Positions 53,092 through 61,415 of a stretch of 64,000 bases of DNA are shown here, one piece after another. Under the pieces are notes generated by a model. It was given only the letters and a program-made list of their open reading frames with translations, was not told where the DNA came from and searched no databases. Origin of the DNA: Chryseobacterium phocaeense (GTDB taxonomy: Bacteria; Bacteroidota; Bacteroidia; Flavobacteriales; Weeksellaceae); NCBI RefSeq assembly GCF_900169075.1, contig NZ_LT827015.1, positions 1,426,001 to 1,490,000 of the forward strand, written 5' to 3'. Position 1 is the first letter of the stretch. Each line of letters starts with the position of its first letter. Made by a program: the position numbers and the translations under genes.

Positions 53092-53880
53092 TTACTCCGT
53101 CCAAAAAAATCCTGCGGAATAAGTTTTTGCTTTGCCGGCAATTATTACCCTGTCATTTTGATCTTTACAATAAAGCTGGCCCTGTCTTTCAGAAAGTTGT
53201 AGGGCAAAAAGATCCTTTTTTCCTAATCTTTGTGCCCAGAAAGGAATCAGGGAACAATGAGCGGAGCCGGTCACCGGATCTTCAAGAATAGCGGCTTGTG
53301 GGATGAAAAAACGGGATACAAAATCACTTCTTTCTCCCTTTGCAGTAACGATTACGCCACCGGGATCCAGGTTGATCAGATCAAAGATAGCCCTGTTGAT
53401 CCTGATATTTCTGATGTCATCTTCCGAATCATACACCAGGACATAATCCCGGGCTTTAAAAACCTCCCGGGGTTGTATACTGAGCGCTTCCGATATCTGT
53501 TCCGGAAGGTCAGAAGGTATAGGCATCCTTGAAGGAAAATCGAGATAATAAAGATCATTTTCAAAACTAACCTTTAGTTGGCCGCTTTTTGTGTGGAAAA
53601 TAACGGTATTACCAGGATAGTTAAGCAGTGAAATCAGGCAGTGTGCGGTGGCAAGGGTAGCATGCCCGCATAAATCCATTTCAATTTCAGGTGTAAACCA
53701 TCTCAGATGTATTTCCTGACCGGAATCAATAAAAAAAGCAGTTTCAGCCACTGCATTTTCCCTCGCAATTTTTAAAAGCATCTCATCCGGAAGCCAGTTC
53801 TTAAGAGGTACAACACATGCAGGATTTCCTTTGAAAAGCTCATCGGTAAACGCATCGATCTGATATAGTTCTAATTTCAC
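53092..53880 (-). CDS. PhzF family protein (isomerase/epimerase fold)
   Basis: The 262-residue protein shows the PhzF pattern: 'YQIDAFTDELFKGNPACVV' at the N-terminus, the catalytic Glu46 in 'ENAVAETAFF', 'DLCGHATLATAH' near 70-82 and 'EDPVTGSAHCSL' near 205-216. Two pseudo-symmetric diaminopimelate-epimerase-like halves are expected. Only a few members make phenazines; there are no other phz genes here, so the substrate is unknown. It is monocistronic and points towards the tRNA gene. Confidence 0.9.
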   Translation of the reverse strand: MKLELYQIDAFTDELFKGNPACVVPLKNWLPDEMLLKIARENAVAETAFFIDSGQEIHLRWFTPEIEMDLCGHATLATAHCLISLLNYPGNTVIFHTKSGQLKVSFENDLYYLDFPSRMPIPSDLPEQISEALSIQPREVFKARDYVLVYDSEDDIRNIRINRAIFDLINLDPGGVIVTAKGERSDFVSRFFIPQAAILEDPVTGSAHCSLIPFWAQRLGKKDLFALQLSERQGQLYCKDQNDRVIIAGKAKTYSAGFFWTE

Positions 53881-54144
53881 AGCCTGTATATTTAAATTAT
53901 CTTATAAATGGTAAAGTTATAGGAATTATAAATTTAAATTACAAATAAATTGTTCCCATACAGCTGAATTATTTTCGGAATTTTCCATGAACAGGATAAA
54001 AGTTCTGTATTTTTCTGAAACACTGATATTTCCGGTAAAAGACAAACTTCAAGCTAAAAGCTACTTGCTTTTTTTACCAATACTTTAACGTAAGTTTAAC
54101 GATAATTAGAACTTCTCTAACCGCTGATATCATAAGTAATACCG

Positions 54145-54152
54145 TACTTTTG
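54145..54152 (+). promoter_or_regulatory. Predicted -7 promoter element of the mreB gene
   Basis: TACTTTTG fits TAnnTTTG, 21 bases before the ATG. Confidence 0.55.
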
Positions 54153-54173
54153 CGGTCAATAAAATAATGAAAT

Positions 54174-55199
54174 ATGGGATTGTTTGATATGTTTACACGG
54201 GAGATAGCGATTGATCTGGGAACTGCTAATACCTTAATCATATATAACAATAAGATTGTGGTGGATCAGCCCTCTATTGTGGCGATGGACAGATCTACAG
54301 GAAAAGCTATTGCTGTGGGGATGCAGGCAAAGCTTATGCAGGGGAAGACCCACGAAAATATCCGGGCCATACGCCCCTTAAAAGATGGGGTGATTGCGGA
54401 TTTTCATGCTTCTGAACACATGATCAAAGAATTTATAAAACAGATTCCAGAGCTTGGAGGAAAAGTTTTGCAGCCCGCCCTTAGAATCGTGATCTGTATT
54501 CCTTCAGGCATTACAGAAGTAGAAAAAAGAGCGGTTAAAGATTCAGCACTGAAAGTAAATGCAAAAGAAGTAAAGCTGATCTACGAACCTATGGCAGCAG
54601 CTATCGGAGCCGGTATCGATGTGGAAAGCCCCGAAGGAAATATGATTGTGGATATAGGTGGCGGAACTACCGAAATAGCAGTTATTGCGCTGGGTGGGAT
54701 TGTCTGCGACCGGTCTCTTAAGATTGCAGGTGATGTCTTTACCAATGATATTGCTTACTTTATCAGGACCCAATACAATCTGGATATCGGGGAAAGAACT
54801 GCGGAACAGATAAAAATTGAGGTAGGATCAGCATTGGAAGAATTGAATTTCCCACTCGAAGATCTTCCGGTACGCGGAAGAGACCTGATTACGGGGAAAC
54901 CAAAAGAAATCATGATAAGCTATAAAGAAGTTTTCAGGGCAATTGATAAATCGATCATGAGAATTGAAGATGCTATTATGGAAACACTTGCCATCACACC
55001 GCCGGAACTGGCATCGGATATTTATAAAACAGGTATTTTCCTGGCAGGTGGAGGAGCATTGCTCAATGGTCTGGCAGAAAGGATCCACCTTAAAACAGAT
55101 TTACCGGTATGTGTGGCAGAAGATCCCTTGCGGGCTGTAGTCCGCGGAACAGGAATTGCCCTTAAGAATATTAATAAATTCAGGTTTCTGGTACAATAG
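54174..55199 (+). CDS. mreB: Rod shape-determining protein MreB
   Basis: MreB is the actin-like filament that directs lateral wall synthesis. Actin-fold motifs are visible: phosphate-1 'AIDLGTANTLI' (about residues 12-22), phosphate-2 'MIVDIGGGTTEIAVI' (about 158-172) and the adenosine motif 'GIFLAGGGALLNGLAE' (about 285-300). The N-terminal amphipathic 'MGLFDMF' binds membrane. The length of 341 residues is normal. No mreC/mreD/mrdA genes follow; instead a terminator and a convergent gene. This stand-alone position suggests that it may be a second MreB of the genome. Confidence 0.93.
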   Translation: MGLFDMFTREIAIDLGTANTLIIYNNKIVVDQPSIVAMDRSTGKAIAVGMQAKLMQGKTHENIRAIRPLKDGVIADFHASEHMIKEFIKQIPELGGKVLQPALRIVICIPSGITEVEKRAVKDSALKVNAKEVKLIYEPMAAAIGAGIDVESPEGNMIVDIGGGTTEIAVIALGGIVCDRSLKIAGDVFTNDIAYFIRTQYNLDIGERTAEQIKIEVGSALEELNFPLEDLPVRGRDLITGKPKEIMISYKEVFRAIDKSIMRIEDAIMETLAITPPELASDIYKTGIFLAGGGALLNGLAERIHLKTDLPVCVAEDPLRAVVRGTGIALKNINKFRFLVQ

Positions 55200-55249
55200 C
55201 TGAAGCTTTTTAAATGCAATGGATTAAGCCTAAATAATATACTTACAAC

Positions 55250-55283
55250 AAAACAGCTGCAAAAAGATGCAGCTGTTTTTTAT
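55250..55283. terminator. Bidirectional terminator between mreB and a convergent gene
   Basis: AAAACAGCTGC (55250-55260) pairs with GCAGCTGTTTT (55269-55279) over an eight-base loop, with A and T runs outside. Confidence 0.87.
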
Positions 55284-55300
55284 TGGAAAAAAAGATTGGT

Positions 55301-55984
55301 TTAGTTGCTTCTTGAACGCGATATCGATAAAAGATAAACCAGATGCGCAAACATGCTTCTTTTTACAGATTCTATCTTCACGTCACCGGTGGTCTGATTA
55401 ATGGTCGCCACAAGATCCGTATTACACTGTCCTGAAAAGCTCCCGCTTCCTAAATAATTGGCTGAATTGGTAGTAGGATAGGAGATTCTGGGATAATCAG
55501 GAGCAATCTGCTCAGCAGCAGTTGCACCTCCTACATACCCTTTATTATCGATGAACCTGGCCGCCCAGGTTCCTAAAAATTGCCCGTTCCCGGTATTAAT
55601 GGTCTGGCCAATAACAATCTGCGTATCAATTGCCCGGGTAAACCCTGCACAAGAGCTGTAATGATTCACACTCACCGTACAGGAAGAAGCATTATCCGTT
55701 GGCTGGAAACATTTTCCTTCGTAAATGGTCAGCCTTTGCTCGGCAGCTGATGTAGATGTATTTAACAGGGCCTTCGGAGAGAAGATTTCTTCAGGGGATA
55801 CTAGAGTAAGAACACCATTCTGATCTGCAGAAACAATTTTTCTCTCAGCATTGGCCAATGCTCTTACCCGGACAAGTCCGTTCACATCCAGCGTGTGGGA
55901 TGGGGTAGTGGTATTAATCCCTACCTGTGATTTCAAACTGCTGCAAAAAGAGAGTGCAACAAAAAAGATTATTCTTGTTTTCAT
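55301..55984 (-). CDS. Exported protein with tail-fibre-like N-terminus
   Basis: The 227-residue precursor has a signal peptide ('FFVALSFCSSLKS') and starts with 'QVGINTTTPSHTLDVNGLVR', the repeat type of Bacteroidota tail-fibre-like proteins, as in the island gene at 35403. The rest carries several Cys ('GKCFQPTDNASSCTVSVNHY') that could form disulfides and ends in a hydrophobic-basic tail 'MFAHLVYLLSISRSRSN'. It is probably a surface or periplasmic protein. Its function is unknown. It is convergent with mreB. Confidence 0.72.
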   Translation of the reverse strand: MKTRIIFFVALSFCSSLKSQVGINTTTPSHTLDVNGLVRVRALANAERKIVSADQNGVLTLVSPEEIFSPKALLNTSTSAAEQRLTIYEGKCFQPTDNASSCTVSVNHYSSCAGFTRAIDTQIVIGQTINTGNGQFLGTWAARFIDNKGYVGGATAAEQIAPDYPRISYPTTNSANYLGSGSFSGQCNTDLVATINQTTGDVKIESVKRSMFAHLVYLLSISRSRSN

Positions 55985-56397
55985 GCTTATGATTGGTTTT
56001 AATGGTTTTTAGATTTTTCACTAAATTAAGAAATAAATGTAATCTTAGAAATAAATTTTAGATAAATTATTTATTAATGAACAAAAGAAACTAAAATTGA
56101 GAAAATTTATTAAAATGCATATGATTTTCATGAATTTTATAATATATCATTATCACCCGATATTTTACTGTTTCTATCATTATGTTACTTGTTTTTATTT
56201 GGGAAATAATTGTATTTTAGCCGAAATATGAGGTTAATTCATAAAAATATAAACAGCTGATTAAAATTCAGATAATCTGAATGAAAAAATTAGTAGATTT
56301 GCACGGAACAACCCAAAAAATAATAAACATTAATTTCACTTTCTGAAAGTGAACGGATAAAAATAAATTTGATTAGGTTAATAAACTATTAGAAACT
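55985..56397. other. Gene-free divergent promoter region
   Basis: Holds the promoters of the leftward and rightward flanking genes. For the right side there is an inverted repeat ATTCAGAT-A-ATCTGAAT (56266-56282), a -7 element TAGATTTG (56294-56301) 12 bases further, and in the ~90-base leader a hairpin TTCACTTTC/GAAAGTGAA (about 56335-56352). The rest is AT-rich without a supported gene. Confidence 0.55.
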
Positions 56398-56766
56398 ATG
56401 AAGAAACTTTTTTTACTTCTTTTAACAGCTTTTTTATTTATCGGATGCAGCTCTGATGATGATACCATCTATGATTATATCGGAACATGGTCTGGAAAAT
56501 ACACCGGAAGCGATGACGGAACCTGGAATCTCGTGGTAGCCAGCGACGGAAAAGTAACCGGAACCATGCATTCAACGGTAAATGACGAAAATTATAATAT
56601 TTCCGGGCATTTAACGGAAACCGGTGATCTTACGGCTGTAGTTGGGCTTCCTTCAGACGGAGAATTCAAAGGAACCCTTTCAAGAGAGAAGAATGGAAAC
56701 GGAAGCTGGTTAAACAATGTTCCTACGCCGGCAAGATCGGGTACCTGGTCAGGAAACAAACAATAA
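56398..56766 (+). CDS. Small predicted lipoprotein
   Basis: The 122-residue protein has a lipobox 'FLFIGC' (Cys at about residue 17) followed by Ser-Ser-Asp-Asp-Asp, and an all-beta domain with 'YIGTWSGKYTGSDDGTWNLV' and two further Gly/Thr-rich hairpins closing with 'GSWLNNVPTPARSGTWSGNKQ'. This repeated 'GTWSG' pattern suggests a small beta-barrel, as in many Flavobacteriia lipoproteins. Substrate unknown. It has its own promoter with an inverted repeat and a strong terminator. Confidence 0.78.
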   Translation: MKKLFLLLLTAFLFIGCSSDDDTIYDYIGTWSGKYTGSDDGTWNLVVASDGKVTGTMHSTVNDENYNISGHLTETGDLTAVVGLPSDGEFKGTLSREKNGNGSWLNNVPTPARSGTWSGNKQ

Positions 56767-56771
56767 AACAG

Positions 56772-56802
56772 AAGCCTGCAGATCAAGTCTGCAGGCTTTT
56801 TT
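56772..56802. terminator. Bidirectional terminator after the lipoprotein gene
   Basis: AAGCCTGCAGA (56772-56782) pairs perfectly with TCTGCAGGCTT (56788-56798), followed by T. Confidence 0.9.
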
Positions 56803-56804
56803 AT

Positions 56805-57452
56805 TTATACAAATCCCATCCGGATAATTTTCTCCTTTTTCCTGACGACTACAAAATAGAGGAGTAATGCTTGGTCTTCAAAATGTTTTTTGAAATGGAT
56901 TTCTTTGTCGCTGCGCATGCGTAATTTTTCTTCATATGATGCTGCGGAATAAGTCTCAAAATCCGGCTGTAGGGTAACAAGTATGATTTCATCTCCTGAA
57001 AATTCATCTCCCACCTTGAGAATCCTGCTTTCATTTTCTTCATAAAGTGTTAATTCAGGAGGGATGTTTTCTATATTTTCAAACCTGAAACCTTTAAGGA
57101 GCTTTACTCCTTCCTGAGTTCCAAGACCTTTTTCTACCGTTCTTTTTCCCCGTTCCGACACCATGTCAAGATCTTTGATAAGGGTCATCAGTTTAGCAAA
57201 TTTCTGATACAGAAGGGGATCTCCGGCTTCCTTAATATAATTTTGAATACAGCTTCGGATCATTTTTCCGGCTTTGGAACAGTGCCCGAATTCAGAGCTG
57301 TTCTGTCTTACTTTCTCATAAGACGGATCTTTTTTAAAGGCCTTCTGATTAAATCCGCTTTTTTTCCGTACTACATTTTTTCCGTTCAGGCTGTAAAAAA
57401 CCAGATCGCCTACACTTCCTTTGATCTTTATTAAACTTTCATACGTGGCCAT
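56805..57452 (-). CDS. Hypothetical protein
   Basis: The 215-residue protein starts 'MATYESLIKIKGSVGDLVFY' and continues with a basic region ('GKNVVRKKSGFNQKAFKKDP'), helices and a C-terminal beta part ('DEIILVTLQPDFETYSAASY', 'LLLYFVVVRKKEKIIRMGFV'). There is no signal peptide and no membrane segment. Related proteins of this opening occur in Bacteroidota as conserved hypotheticals; I do not recognise a function. It is convergent with the lipoprotein gene and divergent from the NlpC/P60 gene. Confidence 0.7.
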   Translation of the reverse strand: MATYESLIKIKGSVGDLVFYSLNGKNVVRKKSGFNQKAFKKDPSYEKVRQNSSEFGHCSKAGKMIRSCIQNYIKEAGDPLLYQKFAKLMTLIKDLDMVSERGKRTVEKGLGTQEGVKLLKGFRFENIENIPPELTLYEENESRILKVGDEFSGDEIILVTLQPDFETYSAASYEEKLRMRSDKEIHFKKHFEDQALLLYFVVVRKKEKIIRMGFV

Positions 57453-57518
57453 ATTGCAAAATTGAATTCAAATATACTAATAAATAAGAGAAAACAATAT
57501 TTTAACATAAATTTATCA

Positions 57519-57569
57519 TATAGTTGTAGTATAGCTATAGTATAGTTATAATATAAAAATGTATATTTG
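57519..57569 (+). promoter_or_regulatory. Promoter with 11-bp direct repeats upstream of the NlpC/P60-LytTR genes
   Basis: Three tandem units TATAGTTGTAG, TATAGCTATAG and TATAGTTATAA (57519-57551) have a period of about one helical turn and lie next to the -7 element TATATTTG (57562-57569). Direct repeats spaced by helical turns are the usual target of LytTR regulators, and a LytTR gene is second in the operon. Confidence 0.6.
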
Positions 57570-57600
57570 TTCCATAATTAGTTACTTCATTTAAAATCAG

Positions 57601-58179
57601 ATGACTATGAAACCGGGATTATTTGAAAAAAACTTAAGGATAAAGCACATTTCAGTTCTTTTGATCGCCTCTGCTGTGGCTGTTTCATGCGGATCATCCA
57701 AAAATGTAGCCTCAAAAAAAACTACAGGAAACAAAACGGTAGTAAGAGCAGAAAATTTAAGAAAACTGGATTCTAAATTCAGCGGAAGCGTTTCAAGATC
57801 CGCCAGCGATATTCTGAAAGACGCGGAAAAATATATCGGGACGCCTTACAAATTTGGAGGGAATACCTCGTCCGGCTTTGACTGCTCCGGATTCACAGTA
57901 AAAGTTTTCGAGGAAAATGATTATTCGTTACCCCGCAGGTCATCTGATCAGGCCGATGCCGGTAAAAAAATTGATATTAAAGAAGTAAAGCCCGGTGATT
58001 TGCTGTTCTTTGCAACTGCCGGCGGAAGCAGGGTTTCCCACGTGGGCATCGTCCATGATATCGGATCAGACGGAGAAGTGAAATTCATCCATGCCTCTAC
58101 TTCAAAAGGTGTTATGATTTCTTCTTTAAACGAAAAATACTGGAATAAAGCCTATCTTCATGCACAAAGAGTTTTATAA
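57601..58179 (+). CDS. NlpC/P60 (C40) family peptidase
   Basis: The 192-residue precursor has an N-terminal signal/lipobox-like segment ('LLIASAVAVSC', Cys at about residue 30) and a C-terminal NlpC/P60 domain (about 75-190). The catalytic Cys95 lies in 'GFDCSGFTVKVFE', His147 in 'SHVGIVHD' and His164 in 'FIHASTSKG', the classic triad order. It should cleave peptide bridges of peptidoglycan (D-Glu-mDAP) during growth. It is followed after 19 bases by a LytTR regulator gene on the same transcript. An internal Met (57607) would also keep the signal. Confidence 0.9.
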   Translation: MTMKPGLFEKNLRIKHISVLLIASAVAVSCGSSKNVASKKTTGNKTVVRAENLRKLDSKFSGSVSRSASDILKDAEKYIGTPYKFGGNTSSGFDCSGFTVKVFEENDYSLPRRSSDQADAGKKIDIKEVKPGDLLFFATAGGSRVSHVGIVHDIGSDGEVKFIHASTSKGVMISSLNEKYWNKAYLHAQRVL

Positions 58180-58198
58180 AAATTAGAAATATTTGCTA

Positions 58199-58525
58199 AT
58201 GGAGAACCGGACTTTTGCTTTTATTAAAACAGATAAAAAACTGGTAAAACTTTTCTTTAAAGATATTACTGTAATCAAAGGTCTGGGAAATTATGTAGAA
58301 ATCAATACGGTTTTTAATAAAAGATACATCTATTACAAAGCACTTAAAGACCTTATTGAAGGTCTTCCCGATGAATTCATGAGGGTTCACAATTCCTATA
58401 TTGTCAATTTAACGAATATCGAATACTTCGAAGACAACCAACTCGTATACCAGGACCAGAAAATTGCTGTGGCTAAAAGCTACAAAGAATGCCTGGTTAC
58501 TGCACTCAACAAGATGATGCTCTGA
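58199..58525 (+). CDS. Stand-alone LytTR DNA-binding protein
   Basis: The 108-residue protein is a LytTR domain only, without a receiver: 'FKDITVIKGLGNYVEINTV' at the start, 'LKDLIEGLPDEFMRVHNSYIVNLTNIE' in the middle and 'KIAVAKSYKECLV' at the end, the pattern of AlgR/AgrA/LytR-type DNA binding. The ATG at 58199 is preferred to a TTG six bases upstream. As it follows the cell-wall peptidase gene and 11-bp direct repeats lie upstream of that operon, autoregulation of wall hydrolysis is likely. Confidence 0.87.
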   Translation: MENRTFAFIKTDKKLVKLFFKDITVIKGLGNYVEINTVFNKRYIYYKALKDLIEGLPDEFMRVHNSYIVNLTNIEYFEDNQLVYQDQKIAVAKSYKECLVTALNKMML

Positions 58526-58576
58526 GAAAGTAATTAGATTTCCTTTTTAAATTCTAAACTTGCTGGAAAAATCCGT

Positions 58577-58597
58577 GTCAAGGTTTTAAACCTTGAC
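58577..58597. repeat. Palindromic intergenic element
   Basis: GTCAAGGTTT and AAACCTTGAC (10-bp arms, one-base centre) lie after the LytTR gene. No T run follows, so it is a hairpin of unclear role; it could be a dispersed repeat. Confidence 0.5.
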
Positions 58598-58722
58598 GTA
58601 GCTTTCAGGTGTCAATTTAACATCAGCATCAGCAAACAGGCATTCCGGATAAGATTTTCTTCCTTCCGTATAATAAATTATTTTAACCGCTTTATTCACA
58701 TTAGATTCGTAAAAAAATAACA

Positions 58723-59112
58723 ATGAATAAAGACGAACTACTTCATTACATCAACACCAATAGCATTATCGAACTTAAAGCAGGAGATCAGAGAAGCACT
58801 TTTCTTGAAATCTGGATGGTTACCGTGAATAACAGGATATTTGCCCGTTCATGGGGTCTTGCCGAGAAAAGTTGGTACTATACATTTCTGGAAGATCCGA
58901 ATGGAAAAATTCGATGTGGAGAAGAGATTGTTGCAATAAAAGCGCTCATACCGGAGGACATAAAAGATATGACTGCTGAAATTAATAAAGCTTATTTAAC
59001 AAAATATAATACAGCCCAAAACTTTAAATATTCACAAGGAATTATCAGGGAAAAGCATGTTGAAAGGACAATGGAATTTATAATCGATGATACATTACAT
59101 TCAACAAAATAA
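58723..59112 (+). CDS. DUF2255 family protein
   Basis: The 129-residue protein has 'LKAGDQRSTFLEIWMVTVNNRIFARSW' (strands) and 'PNGKIRCGEEIVAIKALIPEDIKDM' patterns that fit DUF2255, a small split-barrel-like family of unknown function. It ends with helices 'IREKHVERTMEFIIDDTL'. No signal peptide. It is monocistronic between the LytTR gene and dapD. Confidence 0.75.
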   Translation: MNKDELLHYINTNSIIELKAGDQRSTFLEIWMVTVNNRIFARSWGLAEKSWYYTFLEDPNGKIRCGEEIVAIKALIPEDIKDMTAEINKAYLTKYNTAQNFKYSQGIIREKHVERTMEFIIDDTLHSTK

Positions 59113-59233
59113 GGAATAATGTTCATCAAAGCTTCAGGGTCCGGTTTGTATACTAAAACAATCTTTTGTACTTTTGAGCTTGAAAAACTGCGGAATGCTG
59201 CAGGATAATTTATATTAAAATCAAAAAAGAAAC

Positions 59234-60046
59234 ATGTCGTTACAACAAACTATTGAAAACATTTGGGATAACAGAGATTTATTACAGAATGAAGACAGCC
59301 AGAAGGCGATAAGAGAAGTGGTTTCTTTACTGGATTCCGGAGAACTTCGTGTTGCACAGCCTACGGAAAACGGATGGCAGGTGAATGAGTGGGTGAAGAA
59401 AGCCGTAGTAATGTATTTCCCGATTCAGAAAATGGAAACTATTGAGGTAGGTCCGTTTGAATTTCATGATAAAATTCCTTTGAAGAAAAACTATGCTGAA
59501 AAAGGAGTAAGAGTTGTACCGCATGCCATCGCAAGAGAAGGATCTTTCGTGGCTTCAGGAGTAATTATGATGCCTTCTTACGTAAATATCGGGGCCTACG
59601 TAGATTCTGGAACTATGGTGGATACATGGGCTACGGTAGGAAGCTGCGCACAGATCGGTAAAAACGTTCACCTGAGTGGAGGTGTAGGAATCGGAGGTGT
59701 ACTGGAACCGTTGCAGGCTGCTCCGGTGATCATTGAAGACGACTGTTTCATCGGTTCAAGATGTATCGTGGTAGAAGGAGTACATGTAGAAAGAGAAGCC
59801 GTATTAGGCGCTAATGTGGTGTTGACCGCTTCTACAAAAATTATTGATGTTACAGGTACCGAGCCTGTTGAGATCAAAGGAAGGGTTCCTGCCCGTTCAG
59901 TGGTAATTCCGGGAAGCTATACCAAACAGTATCCAGCTGGAGAATACCAGGTTCCTTGCGCATTGATTATTGGCCAGAGAAAAGAATCAACAGATAAAAA
60001 AACCTCTCTTAATGACGCGTTGAGAGATAATAATGTAGCCGTATAA
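59234..60046 (+). CDS. dapD: 2,3,4,5-tetrahydropyridine-2,6-dicarboxylate N-succinyltransferase
   Basis: DapD adds a succinyl group to tetrahydrodipicolinate in the succinylase branch of diaminopimelate/lysine synthesis. The 270-residue protein has an N-terminal helical domain (about 1-100) and a left-handed beta-helix of hexapeptide repeats (about 105-235: 'GAYVDSGTMVDTWATVGSCA', 'GGVLEPLQAAPVIIEDDCF') closed by a C-terminal strand region. The length is normal. A terminator follows at 60092. The window thus has a lysine synthesis gene and, 39 kb away, lysine degradation genes. Confidence 0.96.
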   Translation: MSLQQTIENIWDNRDLLQNEDSQKAIREVVSLLDSGELRVAQPTENGWQVNEWVKKAVVMYFPIQKMETIEVGPFEFHDKIPLKKNYAEKGVRVVPHAIAREGSFVASGVIMMPSYVNIGAYVDSGTMVDTWATVGSCAQIGKNVHLSGGVGIGGVLEPLQAAPVIIEDDCFIGSRCIVVEGVHVEREAVLGANVVLTASTKIIDVTGTEPVEIKGRVPARSVVIPGSYTKQYPAGEYQVPCALIIGQRKESTDKKTSLNDALRDNNVAV

Positions 60047-60091
60047 GCTGTATTATTTCTGAATTTTGAAGATTATTTTTAAAATTTACAT

Positions 60092-60128
60092 AATAAACCC
60101 TGAATAGTCATTTGGGGTTTATTTTATT
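60092..60128 (+). terminator. Terminator of dapD
   Basis: AATAAACCC (60092-60100) pairs with GGGTTTATT (60115-60123); T/A-rich tail. Confidence 0.8.
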
Positions 60129-60169
60129 TATAAATTTAGGCCGTAAAAAAGTTTATTAAAAACATTCCT

Positions 60170-61267
60170 ATGAAAATTGCCTTCGATGCAAAACGTTTTT
60201 TTCACAATACGTCCGGATTGGGCAATTATTCAAGAGATCTCATCAGGATTCTCTCCAAGTACTATCCTGAAAACGAATATCTTCTTCTGAACAAAAACAG
60301 TTCAGAACGGGGAAAGGATATCCTGGAAAGAGACAATGTCCGGTTTGTGGAAACTTCAAAAGGAAGCCTGGCGAGGCAGCTTAAAATGGGGAAAGATGCC
60401 CAAAAAGAAGGCGCACAGATATTCCATGGCCTTTCCGGTGAACTGCCTTTGAAGTGGGGGAAAGAACCTATAAAAAAAATCGTGACCATCCATGACCTGA
60501 TCTTCATGAGATATCCGCAGTATTATTCTTTTTTCGACAGGAAAATCCATTTATGGAAATTTAAAAAAGCCGCTGTTTCTGCAGATAAGATCATAGCCAT
60601 TTCAGAACAGACCAAAAGAGATATCATTACGTATTTAAAAGTTCCCGAAAGCAAGATAGAAGTCATTTATCAGGGCTGCCACAAAGCGTTTAAAGAACAG
60701 CAGTCAGAAGAAGTAATTCAGGCTGTAAAAGAGAAATTCACGCTTCCCGAACGCTATATTTTGAACGTAGGAACCATTGAGGACCGTAAAAATCTGCTCA
60801 ATATTGTCAGGGCAATTCATGAAACAGAAATTCCGCTGGTTGTTGTTGGTAAAAAGACAAAATATTACAAAAAGGTGGAAGCGTTTATCAGAAAAAACAA
60901 AATGGAAAAGCAGGTCTTGTTCTTGGAAGGAGTTTCCATGGATGAGCTTGCGGTGATCTATAAACTGGCGGATATTTTTGTCTATCCAAGCTTTTTCGAA
61001 GGCTTTGGAATCCCTGTGATAGAAGCGCTTTTCTCAAAAACGGTAACCATTACCAGTAACGTGAGTTGTCTTCCGGAAGCGGGTGGAAAAGACTCGGTGT
61101 ATGTAGATCCGGGAAATTATGTTGACATTAGTGCAAAGATAAAATTTTTGTGGGACAATGAGTCCGAAAGGAAACGCCGTGCAGAAAGGAGTTTCGACTT
61201 TGTTCAGAAATTTAATGACGAGCCCATTGCGTCAGAATTAATGGAGCTCTACAAAAAAATTCTGTAA
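60170..61267 (+). CDS. Glycosyltransferase family 4 protein
   Basis: The 365-residue enzyme has a GT-B fold: N-terminal 'AFDAKRFFHNTSGLGNYSRDLI' (acceptor side) and the C-terminal nucleotide-sugar half with 'ILNVGTIEDRKNLLNIVRAI' (about 200-220) and the GT4 E-x7-E motif in 'FFEGFGIPVIEALFSK' (about 280-295). It should transfer a sugar to a glycan or lipid acceptor; donor and acceptor are not readable. It lies before the his operon, in the same direction but with its own promoter; a complete his promoter lies behind it. Confidence 0.9.
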   Translation: MKIAFDAKRFFHNTSGLGNYSRDLIRILSKYYPENEYLLLNKNSSERGKDILERDNVRFVETSKGSLARQLKMGKDAQKEGAQIFHGLSGELPLKWGKEPIKKIVTIHDLIFMRYPQYYSFFDRKIHLWKFKKAAVSADKIIAISEQTKRDIITYLKVPESKIEVIYQGCHKAFKEQQSEEVIQAVKEKFTLPERYILNVGTIEDRKNLLNIVRAIHETEIPLVVVGKKTKYYKKVEAFIRKNKMEKQVLFLEGVSMDELAVIYKLADIFVYPSFFEGFGIPVIEALFSKTVTITSNVSCLPEAGGKDSVYVDPGNYVDISAKIKFLWDNESERKRRAERSFDFVQKFNDEPIASELMELYKKIL

Positions 61268-61273
61268 AAAAAC

Positions 61274-61303
61274 TTTGCAGTTTAAAAATAAATCCTACAT
61301 TTG
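61274..61303 (+). promoter_or_regulatory. Promoter of the histidine operon
   Basis: TTTG (61274-61277) and TACATTTG (61296-61303), 18 bases apart, match the Bacteroidota consensus. Transcription would begin at about 61310, ten or so bases before the leader ORF. Confidence 0.85.
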
Positions 61304-61320
61304 TACCACAATTCAAAACA

Positions 61321-61371
61321 ATGAAACCGAATTTTTTAACACTTCATCATTACTATCATCATCTCTGCTAA
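61321..61371 (+). CDS. hisL: his operon leader peptide
   Basis: The 16-codon ORF reads MKPNFLTLHHYYHHLC. Four of six codons at positions 9-14 are His (CAT at 61345, 61348, 61357, 61360), separated by two Tyr codons. It lies between the operon promoter and an intrinsic terminator, the position of a transcription-attenuation leader. AGACGG at 61371-61376, right at the stop codon, can pair with CCGTCT (61421-61426), the left arm of the terminator. A ribosome stalled on His codons would leave it free (antitermination); one at the stop codon would cover it (termination). Confidence 0.88.
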   Translation: MKPNFLTLHHYYHHLC

Positions 61372-61415
61372 GACGGAATTGATTGATATAAACATGTGTT
61401 AAAATCAAAAATATT

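Noticed and set aside
53092..53880. Phenazine biosynthesis cluster
   Set aside because: Only a PhzF-like protein is present; the family is broad and no other phz gene is nearby.
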